In this document: positions 8,134 through 16,259 of the stretch, piece after piece
Numbering within the stretch: position 1 is the first letter of the stretch
Layout: every line of letters starts with the position of its first letter
Source of the DNA: Tissierellia bacterium
Lineage (GTDB): Bacteria > Bacillota_A > Clostridia > Tissierellales > Peptoniphilaceae
Assembly (NCBI GenBank): GCA_012513395.1
Contig: JAAZCH010000154.1
Span: forward strand, 1 to 31,831
Direction of reading: 5' to 3'
Length of the DNA stretch: 31,831 nt
Notes under the pieces: model-generated
Databases searched by the model: none
What the model was told of the DNA's origin: nothing
The model's input: the letters and a program-made list of their open reading frames with translations, nothing else
Made by a program: the position numbers and the translations under genes

Positions 8134-8338
8134 AAGACATTAACATCCAAAATAGCCATATTACTATTCCAAACAAAGCGCAAACAGCTATTATTGGTGG
8201 TAAAAGGGTTTTTAGAGCTGCGAATATCATAGCTCGTTCTTCAGCTTTGGTAAATTTTTGCTCACCAAATTCATCGGCTATTTCTTCGATTTCCTCTTTA
8301 GTTTTCCCTTCGTATTTATCTATTGGCTTTTTAAACAT
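8132..8338 (-). CDS. Small single-pass membrane protein of the opp operon
   Basis: This 68-residue protein has a charged N-terminal half (KYEGKTKEEIEEIADEFGEQKF) and one strongly hydrophobic helix at about residues 43-66, ending MLMS. It starts 12 nt after the oppF stop, with only a weak GAGTGAG-type ribosome site, and its stop lies in the operon terminator. I do not recognise a family. The position as the last gene of the transporter operon suggests an accessory subunit or a stability factor, but nothing in its sequence shows function. The orientation is probably charged half in the cytoplasm. Confidence 0.65.
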   Translation of the reverse strand: MFKKPIDKYEGKTKEEIEEIADEFGEQKFTKAEERAMIFAALKTLLPPIIAVCALFGIVIWLFWMLMS

Positions 8339-8350
8339 GACAACTCACTC

Positions 8351-9961
8351 TCAATAGTTTTCCTCAATTATCTCGTGAAAGATAACATCTTCTTTTATCT
8401 GTTTTGCCAGTTCTTCTGCATTTCTTTCTGCCATATATCTTTCTCTTTCTTCCAGATCCATATCCATCAAGTGACAAGCTACGAAATGGCCATTACCCAT
8501 GTCTTGTAACTCAGGCTCGAAATGTAAACATCTGTCCATTACGTATTTACATCTAGTATGGAATCTACATCCATCAGGAGGATTTACCGCTGAAGGTACA
8601 TCTCCTTCTAGTATAGAGAGAACTTGATCGCTATCTACATCCGTTCTAGGTATTGCATTTAAAAGTGCTTCTGTATAAGGATGAAGAGGTCCTGCAAATA
8701 TCGCTTCGGAATCTGCAAGCTCCACAACATTTCCTAAATACATTACTGCAATCCTATCAGAAATATATTTTACTACCGACAAGTCGTGAGTAATAAATAG
8801 ATATGTCAAATTGTTGTTCTCTTTTAAATCTTGCAAAAGATTAATTACTTGAGATTGAATAGATACGTCTAGAGCTGAAACAGCTTCGTCACAAACTATG
8901 AAGTTAGGCTCTACAGCCAAAGCTCTGGCTATACCAATTCTCTGTCTTTGTCCACCTGAAAACTGATGGGGATATCTGTGAATGAAATATGGAGCTAAAC
9001 CACATTGTGCCATTACCTTTTGGATATACTCATTATATCCCTTAGATTTTCTAGATTTAAACATATTATGGGCTACTACCCCTTCACCAATAATATTTCC
9101 TACAGTTAATTTCGTGTCCAAAGATGAGTAGGGATCTTGGAAAATAATTTGTAAATCTTTTCTAAGTTTTCTCATTTCAGAAACTGTAAGTTGAGACAAA
9201 TCTATTCCATCGTCACGCATCTTTTCCAAATCCTCAAAGCCGTCAATTAATCTAGCTTGTTCTCTTAAGACTTCTACTGCTCTGTCTTTGGAATCTCTTT
9301 CGTCAATAGCAGTGGATCTTTGAGACATTAGATTTTCTTTTTCAGCTGTGAGAGAAGAAGCTTTACTTTCGTATTCGCTATCCTTTAATTTTTTGTCGAT
9401 AATTTCTATCTTTTCATTAATTTCCGCGACTTTTGCTCTTGCTTCATTTTGTGCCTTTAAAACATTAGAAACCTCTGAAAGATTATTTAGTACCAACAAT
9501 CCTCCAGCTAGTCGAACCATATTGAGATATTTATTTTGAATATCTCTCCTTTTAAACATCAATTTATCTTCAAGTTCGTGAATTTTCTCTTCTTCAGTCG
9601 CTTCTCTTCTTTGGGCATAAAGCTCGTCAAGTTCAACTACAGCTTTCTTGTACTCAGGGTACAATTTTGGAATACCATTTACCAAATTGCCCACATATTT
9701 TGGAGCTATTTCTGAAACTGTTTTTCCGTAATAAAGTGTAGTTCCTTCAGTTTGCTCGTGAAGTTGGATAATAGTTCTACCAAAAGTGGATTTACCTGAA
9801 CCAGATTCACCAACAAGGCCCAATGTTTCTCCTTGATAAATATTCAAAGAAATATTTTCATTGGCATGGACATATCTTTGTCTGTCGGTAAAAAATGCTT
9901 TTTTTATTGGGAAAAACTTTTTCAAGTTTTCTATTTTAAATAATATTTTTTTATCTGACAT
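8351..9961 (-). CDS. oppF: Oligopeptide ABC transporter ATPase OppF with coiled-coil insertion
   Basis: OppF is one of two ATPases that power peptide uptake. Walker A GESGSGKST is at residues 51-59, the Q-loop IIFQDPYSSLD near 272-282, then the signature FSGGQRQRIGIARAL, Walker B IVCDEAVSALD and the H-loop FITHD. The C-terminal Opp/Dpp region has four cysteines (GCRFHTRC, RC, AC), a pattern that binds [4Fe-4S] in some relatives. At 536 residues it is about 200 longer than usual. Residues 83-257 are an insertion rich in Glu/Lys heptads, and about 35 charged residues extend the C-terminus. It overlaps oppD by 11 nt. The reading frame is open throughout, so this is not a frameshift artefact. Confidence 0.93.
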   Translation of the reverse strand: MSDKKILFKIENLKKFFPIKKAFFTDRQRYVHANENISLNIYQGETLGLVGESGSGKSTFGRTIIQLHEQTEGTTLYYGKTVSEIAPKYVGNLVNGIPKLYPEYKKAVVELDELYAQRREATEEEKIHELEDKLMFKRRDIQNKYLNMVRLAGGLLVLNNLSEVSNVLKAQNEARAKVAEINEKIEIIDKKLKDSEYESKASSLTAEKENLMSQRSTAIDERDSKDRAVEVLREQARLIDGFEDLEKMRDDGIDLSQLTVSEMRKLRKDLQIIFQDPYSSLDTKLTVGNIIGEGVVAHNMFKSRKSKGYNEYIQKVMAQCGLAPYFIHRYPHQFSGGQRQRIGIARALAVEPNFIVCDEAVSALDVSIQSQVINLLQDLKENNNLTYLFITHDLSVVKYISDRIAVMYLGNVVELADSEAIFAGPLHPYTEALLNAIPRTDVDSDQVLSILEGDVPSAVNPPDGCRFHTRCKYVMDRCLHFEPELQDMGNGHFVACHLMDMDLEERERYMAERNAEELAKQIKEDVIFHEIIEENY

Positions 9962-10949
9962 TGCTTCTAACCCCCTTTTCTGGATAGAAACATCTTATTT
10001 CGTGAACATCGCTAATCTTTACAATGTCTGGCATTTCTTGAACGCATTTTTCTGTTTTGTAAGGACAACGCTCAGCGAATCTACATCCCTTTGGAAGTGC
10101 CAATGGATGAGGTACTGACCCTGGGATGGTTTCTAGTCTTTTACTCCTATCAGAAGTTATTGACGGAATTGATGTCAACAATCCTTCAGTATAAGGATGG
10201 GAATATTTTGAAACGCCTTCTCTAAATATATAATCTACTGGAGCTAGTTCCACAACTTGACCACAATACATTACAGCAACATCATCTGCCATTTGGTTAA
10301 TTACTCCCAAGTCGTGAGTTATAAACATAATTGCAGTTTGAGTTTCTCTTTTCAAGTCGTTCATCAGCTTCAAAATTTGAGCTTGAATAGTTACGTCAAG
10401 AGCCGTTGTAGGTTCGTCAGCAATTAGCAATTTTGGCGAACAAGCCAGTGCCATTGCTATCATAACCCTTTGGTTCATTCCTCCAGACAATTCAAAGGGA
10501 TATTGTTTTATTACTACTTCTGGATTTGGAATTTTTACCATTTCTAGCATTTTTATAGATTGTTCTCTAGCTTGGTTTTTGTTCATGCCTTGATGAAGCA
10601 TAAATGCCTCTCCCAATTGTCTCTCCACAGTAAATACAGGATTTAGAGATGTCATAGGTTCTTGGAAAATTATAGAGATGTCATTGCCTCTAATATTTTG
10701 CATTTCTTTAATAGATTTAGTTTCTATATGTTCTCCATCAAAAATTATTTCACCATCATAGATTCTTTGGTTTGGTTCAAATAATTTTAAGATAGACATG
10801 GCAGTCTGACTTTTTCCAGATCCAGACTCACCTACTACTCCAAGAGTTTTTCCTGCACTGACTTTTAAATCTACGCCATCTACAGCCTTTATTAATCCTC
10901 TTTTGGTTTCAAAATAGGTGTGTAAGTTTTTTATTTCTAATAGTGCCAT
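9951..10949 (-). CDS. oppD: Oligopeptide ABC transporter ATPase OppD
   Basis: OppD is the second ATPase subunit. It has Walker A GESGSGKS, the Q-loop IIFQEPMTSLNP, signature ELSGGMNQRVMIAMAL, Walker B LLIADEPTTALD and FITHDLGV. The C-terminal oligopeptide region carries GCRFAERC, KC and RC cysteines, as in its partner. At 332 residues it has the standard length, with no insertion, which contrasts with OppF. It begins 6 nt after oppC, whose stop codon lies within the AAAGGTAGGA ribosome site, and overlaps oppF. Confidence 0.97.
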   Translation of the reverse strand: MALLEIKNLHTYFETKRGLIKAVDGVDLKVSAGKTLGVVGESGSGKSQTAMSILKLFEPNQRIYDGEIIFDGEHIETKSIKEMQNIRGNDISIIFQEPMTSLNPVFTVERQLGEAFMLHQGMNKNQAREQSIKMLEMVKIPNPEVVIKQYPFELSGGMNQRVMIAMALACSPKLLIADEPTTALDVTIQAQILKLMNDLKRETQTAIMFITHDLGVINQMADDVAVMYCGQVVELAPVDYIFREGVSKYSHPYTEGLLTSIPSITSDRSKRLETIPGSVPHPLALPKGCRFAERCPYKTEKCVQEMPDIVKISDVHEIRCFYPEKGVRSNVR

Positions 10950-10955
10950 AAAATC

Positions 10956-12767
10956 CTACCTTTCTAATGCCTTGGGATCCATAGCATCTCTCAATGCATC
11001 ACCCATAAGGTTAACTGTAAGCGCAGTTAAAAATACTGCAGCTCCTGGGAATACCCAACGCCACCAATAAAATTCCAGCGCAGTGATATTATTCGAAGCA
11101 GTAAGCATATTACCCCAAGATGGGAATGGATTTTGAACTCCAAAGCCCAAGAAGGACAATCCTGCCTCTGTCAAAAGTGAACTAGCATAACCCAATGTTG
11201 CACGTACGATTATTATGGACAAAATATTGGGAACGATATGACTCATCATAATCTTATGTTCCTTAAGTCCTAAAGCTTTGGCAGCTGTGATATAATCCTT
11301 TTCTCTTTCAGAAAGAATCTCACCACGCACAAGTCTTGCAATAGATGGCCATCCTAATAATCCTAAAATTATCATTATCATAATCAATCTTTGGTACTGA
11401 TCGATATCTACTGGAAGTAAAGCTGATAATGTTATAACCAAAGGATAAAATGGGAAAGATGAAACAATCTCACCAAATCTATTTAAAATATTATCTATCC
11501 ATCCACCATAATATCCAGAAATTACTCCGATTATTACACCTAAAATGACTTGAATTACTACAGCCACTAATGCTATAAGTAATGTCATTTTTCCACCGTG
11601 AACAAGTCTAGTAAATAAATCTCTTCCTTGCTCGTCTGAACCCATTAAGAATCCATCTAAGCCCCAAGTATCTATCGACCCGTCTTCTTTTATTGCGTAA
11701 TTATTAAAATAGCCTGAAAATACGTCTACATATCCATCACCAGTTGGATAATCTAACGAGCCGTAGTTGTTTTTCCCCCAAGAATAAACTTTACCTGCAT
11801 CAGTCAATACGGTAATATGTTCTCTTCCCGTTTCTGCTTTTATGACAGTTCCTTCCATCTCTGGAATATTATATGCACCATCTGCTCTAGCGCCCCAGAT
11901 TATGTTTTCACCTTCATCAGTTACGGCAATGGCAGAATATCTCATTCTACCTATTTCTACAATATTTACATCTCCAGCTTCTTTTAAAATTTCAGGTTTT
12001 GCTGTGTCTATTTCAGATCCTTTTTGTCCAAAGGTCACTACACTTCCATCTTTTAAAAGAACTAGCATATTCGTACTAGCTACTTCAAAGTCTTTTACTT
12101 GTCCATCATATTTTGAATTGATGGCGTTTAATCCAGTTGGCATAGTAGCTCCCCAAACTTTTATCGTTCCCTTTTTAGTCAAAACGATGGAGTAAAGATC
12201 TGAAGCTCCAATTTTTTCAATGCCTTCTACATCTGTAATTTTTTTAATTTGATCAGGAAATACACTTTGCCCGTGATTGTTTTCTCCCCAGCCAAAAACT
12301 TCCCCATCTTTTGTTAAAACAATGATGTGATTATCTCCTGCTGCTACTTGTTCGATATTTCCTTGGTTATCTATAACTTCTTGTGGCATTGGTTGTTTTT
12401 TTGCAATTTCATGACCCCAAGTATATACATTACCAGCTTCAGAAACTCCTACAGAAAAAGTAGTTCCCACAGAAATTTGCTTTATACCTTCTTTAACTAA
12501 TTCATCTGGATATTTCATATATCCTGAACCTGGCGCTATATTTTTCATAACACCTTGAGAATAATATGCATCGTACTTTAAAAATGTCGATCCTATAAAA
12601 ACAATTATTACGATTAGTAAAAATCCAAATGTTCCTATCATGCCCAGTTTATTGTTTAAGAAGTTTTTAAAAGCCATCTTAGATGGAGAGGTAATAGCTT
12701 CTTCTGCTAAAAGTTTTTTTCCTTTTTCGAGTTCAGCATCTTCTAATAATTTTTTATCTTCGCTCAT
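10956..12767 (-). CDS. oppC: Oligopeptide ABC permease OppC with seven-blade RCC1-like propeller
   Basis: OppC is the second permease subunit. TM1 lies at about residues 43-63. From residue 374, MGSDEQGRDLFTRLVHG, the following TMs and the EAA loop (YITAAKALGLKEHKI) are canonical OppC. Between them, residues 95-370 hold seven repeats of about 40 residues, each with an xxGxxxxxxVL strand followed by DG-xVxxWG. The WG or FG pairs fall at 117, 160, 205, 246, 291, 330 and 368. Seven short RCC1-type repeats is the build of BLIP-II-like propellers. The TM1-TM2 loop faces outward in this family, so the propeller is extracytoplasmic. Normal OppC is about 300 residues; this one is 603. The oppB stop overlaps its TAAGGAGGG site. 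Confidence 0.95.
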   Translation of the reverse strand: MSEDKKLLEDAELEKGKKLLAEEAITSPSKMAFKNFLNNKLGMIGTFGFLLIVIIVFIGSTFLKYDAYYSQGVMKNIAPGSGYMKYPDELVKEGIKQISVGTTFSVGVSEAGNVYTWGHEIAKKQPMPQEVIDNQGNIEQVAAGDNHIIVLTKDGEVFGWGENNHGQSVFPDQIKKITDVEGIEKIGASDLYSIVLTKKGTIKVWGATMPTGLNAINSKYDGQVKDFEVASTNMLVLLKDGSVVTFGQKGSEIDTAKPEILKEAGDVNIVEIGRMRYSAIAVTDEGENIIWGARADGAYNIPEMEGTVIKAETGREHITVLTDAGKVYSWGKNNYGSLDYPTGDGYVDVFSGYFNNYAIKEDGSIDTWGLDGFLMGSDEQGRDLFTRLVHGGKMTLLIALVAVVIQVILGVIIGVISGYYGGWIDNILNRFGEIVSSFPFYPLVITLSALLPVDIDQYQRLIMIMIILGLLGWPSIARLVRGEILSEREKDYITAAKALGLKEHKIMMSHIVPNILSIIIVRATLGYASSLLTEAGLSFLGFGVQNPFPSWGNMLTASNNITALEFYWWRWVFPGAAVFLTALTVNLMGDALRDAMDPKALER

Positions 12768-12777
12768 ATTACCCTCC

Positions 12778-13734
12778 TTACTCTAATCTAACCCTTGGAT
12801 CTACTAATGAATAACCAATATCCATCACGAGATTTCCAAATACAGTTATAAGTGCATACATCATATTTAATGCCATAATGACGTTATAGTCCCTTGCTAA
12901 AATAGATTCAATAAAATACTTTCCAATCCCATTGTAAGCAAATAAAGTTTCTGTTATCGCAGCTCCACTTAAAAGTGACATGATATTCCAAGTTACTACT
13001 GTAACTACAGGTATCAAGGCATTTCTAAAAGCGTGAGAATATATAACTTTTGTTTCACTTAAACCTTTTGCTCTAGCAGTTCTAATATAATCTTGATTTA
13101 ATGCATTTAGCATTGCATTTCTAACGTATCTAGACGTACTAGCAAGCGAGCCAATTGTAAGTGTAATCGTAGGTAATATTAAATGCTTAATCCATGTTCC
13201 TATGTCATTGTTTATAGGCATCATCCCAGGTGGGAACCAGCTTTTCTTAATGGCTAGAAAGTAAATTAACATCATACCTGAGAAAAATGTAGGCAACGAA
13301 ATCCCCGCCAAGGAGAATACTTGCCAGAATTTATCATAAAAACTTCCCCGCCTAACTGCCGATTTTATCCCTATAATAACGGATAAAACAAAAGCAATTA
13401 TCGTAGATCCTAAATTTAAAATTAAAGTGTTTCTAAGTGGTGTACCCAATACTTGATTTACGGGTCTTTGATATTTTGTAGATTCACCAAGCTCACCGCT
13501 AAACATTCTACCCACCCAACCTGCATATCTTTCGTGGATTGGTCCAGTTAAATTGTATCTTTCTTCCAAAACCTTTCTCAACTCTTGTCTTTGGGTTTCG
13601 TTTTGAATAGATGTTGGCATCAATAAGTCTACAGGATTTCCTGGCATTGCTTCGTTTAAAGCGAAAAGGACTATGGAGATTATTATTAAAACTGGAATAA
13701 GATCAATAAGTCTTTTTGCAATATATTTAATCAT
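12778..13734 (-). CDS. oppB: Oligopeptide ABC permease OppB
   Basis: OppB is the first permease subunit, with six predicted membrane helices. It has the typical N-terminus (YIAKRLIDLIPVLIIISIVLF), the GDLGES-like FSGELGES, the EAA loop YIRTARAKGLSETKVIYSHAFRNALIP and a DPRVRLE end. At 318 residues it is standard, without insertion. The nearest Shine-Dalgarno (AAAAGGA) is 12 nt from the ATG and lies in the loop of a small GTTATC/GATAAC hairpin. It follows oppA after an intergenic terminator. Confidence 0.97.
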   Translation of the reverse strand: MIKYIAKRLIDLIPVLIIISIVLFALNEAMPGNPVDLLMPTSIQNETQRQELRKVLEERYNLTGPIHERYAGWVGRMFSGELGESTKYQRPVNQVLGTPLRNTLILNLGSTIIAFVLSVIIGIKSAVRRGSFYDKFWQVFSLAGISLPTFFSGMMLIYFLAIKKSWFPPGMMPINNDIGTWIKHLILPTITLTIGSLASTSRYVRNAMLNALNQDYIRTARAKGLSETKVIYSHAFRNALIPVVTVVTWNIMSLLSGAAITETLFAYNGIGKYFIESILARDYNVIMALNMMYALITVFGNLVMDIGYSLVDPRVRLE

Positions 13735-13823
13735 ATTAATTCGTTATCCTTTTAAGATAACACTCCTTTCCATAGTAAGATTAATAAGTTACTAAATTAT
13801 TAAAAATTTATAGTACTCTTACC

Positions 13824-13860
13824 ATAAAAATAAGGGAGAAACCTCAGCTCCTCCCCTATT
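13824..13860 (-). terminator. Intrinsic terminator between oppA and oppB
   Basis: On the minus strand AATAGGGGAG (13860-13851) pairs over 10 bp, one of them G-U, with CTCCCTTATT (13838-13829). A 12-nt loop separates them and a run of T follows. It lies 10 nt after the oppA stop. It is placed to make partial termination, giving more OppA than permease and ATPase. Confidence 0.85.
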
Positions 13861-13870
13861 CAACTAACTA

Positions 13871-16087
13871 TTATTGTGCAATTTCTAATTGACAGATTAA
13901 ATCTGACCAGTCATGCATCGGTGTTGATGTTAAGTTTTGAACTCTGTTTGTGTGAATATCGAAATATTCATTAGCGTATAGTGGAATGTTAGGTAGGTTT
14001 TCATTGTACCAAAGTTGGAATTTCAACCATCCGTCGTTCCAAGTATCTACGTCTGAAGAGTCTGCTCTTCTCATAGTCTCTAAAACTACGTCTAATTCAG
14101 GGTCGTTAACTCTATTTCTGTTATCTCCTGTGTCTACTTGAGATGAGTGATATGCATTATATGGGTCGTTAGGAATTGCAAATCCTGTTCCCATGTTAAA
14201 TACTGTTGGTGCTTCTGGGTCATCAGCATTTGGATTGTAATAGTGATCTAACATAGTTGCAAAGTCTACTGGTTTAAAGATATATTGCATACCTAATAGT
14301 TTTGCGTTGTCTGGAATTTGTGCTGAAATTAATTCAGATACATTAAGTTCTGCAGTTCCTTCGTGGATAACTCTTAGGATATTTCCATTTTCGTCATATC
14401 TCCAATAGTCGAATCCTTCTTTGTTAGAATTATATTGTTCTTCAGCTTTTGCTGGATCCCAAGGAGTGCTTCCATCTTTTTCATATAAATATGGAGTTGT
14501 ATCTAATGCTGCATTACCTGCATCAGCATTTTTCGTGTAGTTTATAGCTTGGTCTAGGAAGTCTTCGCCTTTTGCAAGGTATTCGAATTGGTTAATTCCA
14601 AACGCGCCATTTACTACTGAACCATATCCACCTGCGATAGTTTGAACGAATTCATTTCTATCTAGTGAGTATGCTATAGCTTGTCTAACACCTTTGTATT
14701 GAGTAGCTCCTTGGTCAGAGATAGTATGCATTACGCCATAACCATTTCTTGGGAAGCTATTGAATCCAACTGTATCAGAGTTAGCTTTAGTTTTGTCTAT
14801 TTTTTCTCCTTCAATTACTCCTGGTACTATGTCAATAGTTCCTGCAATTGCAAGGTCAACGTCGATTTTTGAGTGAACTGTTTGAACTACAACGTTTTTA
14901 ATCTTTGGAAGTTCGCCTTCAGCGTTTCCTACGAATTTGTCGTTGATAGTTACTTTCGCCATGTTGTTTCCGAACTCTACAAATTGGTAAGGTCCTGGAG
15001 TTACGTCTGGTTTAAATCTGTAAACATTAGCTACTTCGTTAGCTGCTGTAGTTAAGATAATTTCAAGTGGAGATAATTCTTCAGTTCCATCTTGGTATCC
15101 TGCTAAAGTAGCTTCAGCGTCTTTAATATCTGCATGCATTGCATGTAGAGCTTTGTATTCTTCTTTTATAGTGTCAACAGATTCTTCTAGTGCTGCATTT
15201 AATTCAGCTTCGTCAAATCCTTCAGCTTCTTTTGCAGTTTCTAATTCTGCATCATATGCTTCTTGAAGTTTTTTTACAACTCCTTCTTGGATTTTAATTA
15301 CTTCTGCTTTATCAGCATCTGTAACTTCGTAGCCTTCTGCTACTACTAGAGATGAACCAACCACGTCTACATTTGGTGCATATCTGTGTAGTGGTCTTGG
15401 TGAAACTCCAACTAAAGCTATTTCATAGAAATATGGAACTTTTTCAGCTTTTAATGTTACTTCAAAAGTAAAGTCATCTACTAATTTAATTCCTGGGAAT
15501 TCTGCAGATGTACCATCGTGGAATTCGTCAAATCCTAGTAAATCTTCTGATGTAGTTGCGTTATTAGCTCCTGTAAGCATCCATTGTTCTGTAGCTCCAA
15601 ATAGAATTCCGAAAACATAATCCTTTGCTGTTATAGGATTTCCGTCATTCCAAAGTAGGTTTTCGTTGATTTTGAATTGATATGTTTTAGAACCGTCTGC
15701 ATTTTCAGTTATAGCAGGTTCTCCGTTTACTACAGTTGGGTTAACATGGAATTCTCCAGCTTCGTCATAATATGTCGTAGCGTATCCTAGGTCTCCACCG
15801 TAGTTACCAATCATTCTTTTAATCCATACGTCGTATGTCGAGTTTCCGAATCCGTTTATATAAGATCCGTTTAACTCTGCTCCACCTACTACTAGAGTGT
15901 CAGCGTCTGCAAATTTCTCTACATCTTCTACGCCTTCCTCTTCTGTTGTTTCTTCTGTAGTTTCAACTACTTCTGTAGTTTCCTCTGCAGGTTTTTCTGC
16001 TGGAGTTTTATCTCCACCACATGCCGCTAAAAATACTGTAGTAAGCAGCATAAGCGCTAATAATAAAGCGATGCGTTTCTTTGTCAT
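13871..16087 (-). CDS. oppA: Oligopeptide-binding lipoprotein OppA with extra helical segment
   Basis: This is an SBP_bac_5 family solute receptor on the cell surface. The signal peptide ends in a LAAC lipobox (C23), followed by a Thr/Glu-rich linker (about 30-56). The binding-protein body includes YQFKINENLLWNDGNPITAKD and the closing FDIHTNRVQNL region. At 738 residues it is clearly longer than most OppA. Residues 252-350 form an acidic, helix-prone segment (KIQEGVVKKLQEAYDAELE and further heptads) inserted before YRFKPDVTPGPYQFV. AGGAGG precedes the ATG. It is the first gene of the operon and is separated from oppB by a terminator. Confidence 0.95.
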   Translation of the reverse strand: MTKKRIALLLALMLLTTVFLAACGGDKTPAEKPAEETTEVVETTEETTEEEGVEDVEKFADADTLVVGGAELNGSYINGFGNSTYDVWIKRMIGNYGGDLGYATTYYDEAGEFHVNPTVVNGEPAITENADGSKTYQFKINENLLWNDGNPITAKDYVFGILFGATEQWMLTGANNATTSEDLLGFDEFHDGTSAEFPGIKLVDDFTFEVTLKAEKVPYFYEIALVGVSPRPLHRYAPNVDVVGSSLVVAEGYEVTDADKAEVIKIQEGVVKKLQEAYDAELETAKEAEGFDEAELNAALEESVDTIKEEYKALHAMHADIKDAEATLAGYQDGTEELSPLEIILTTAANEVANVYRFKPDVTPGPYQFVEFGNNMAKVTINDKFVGNAEGELPKIKNVVVQTVHSKIDVDLAIAGTIDIVPGVIEGEKIDKTKANSDTVGFNSFPRNGYGVMHTISDQGATQYKGVRQAIAYSLDRNEFVQTIAGGYGSVVNGAFGINQFEYLAKGEDFLDQAINYTKNADAGNAALDTTPYLYEKDGSTPWDPAKAEEQYNSNKEGFDYWRYDENGNILRVIHEGTAELNVSELISAQIPDNAKLLGMQYIFKPVDFATMLDHYYNPNADDPEAPTVFNMGTGFAIPNDPYNAYHSSQVDTGDNRNRVNDPELDVVLETMRRADSSDVDTWNDGWLKFQLWYNENLPNIPLYANEYFDIHTNRVQNLTSTPMHDWSDLICQLEIAQ

Positions 16088-16110
16088 TTATTATTCCTCC
16101 TATTCATTTT

Positions 16111-16126
16111 AAACGGTTTCCCGTTT
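16111..16126 (-). promoter_or_regulatory. GNRA-type hairpin in the oppA leader
   Basis: On the minus strand AAACGG-GAAA-CCGTTT makes a 6-bp stem with a GAAA tetraloop, flanked by A/T pairs. It sits about 23 nt upstream of the oppA start, just before the Shine-Dalgarno. It may stabilise the 5' end of the message. An operator function is the alternative. Confidence 0.45.
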
Positions 16127-16259
16127 TAAATTATTGCATCTATATGCTATTGTAAACGTTTTATTAAGAAAAATCCAGCAAAAATATCAATTTCATATTA
16201 CGAAATTTAGATAAAACTTAATAATTTTCACTGGTTGTTCATTTTAACCTTGGTTTAAA

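Noticed and set aside
11842..12195. 117-codon open frame opposite the OppC propeller
   Set aside because: It is the complement of RCC1-type repeats; the sense frame has clear repeats and flanking OppC motifs.
10956..12767. oppC as an artefactual fusion of an RCC1 gene and a permease
   Set aside because: TM1 and the later permease part lie on both sides of the propeller in one frame, which requires an insertion and not an end-to-end fusion.
15897..16112. Ser/Val-rich open frame opposite the oppA linker
   Set aside because: It mirrors the Thr/Glu-rich linker of OppA, so the composition is a by-product of the repeat-like coding sequence.
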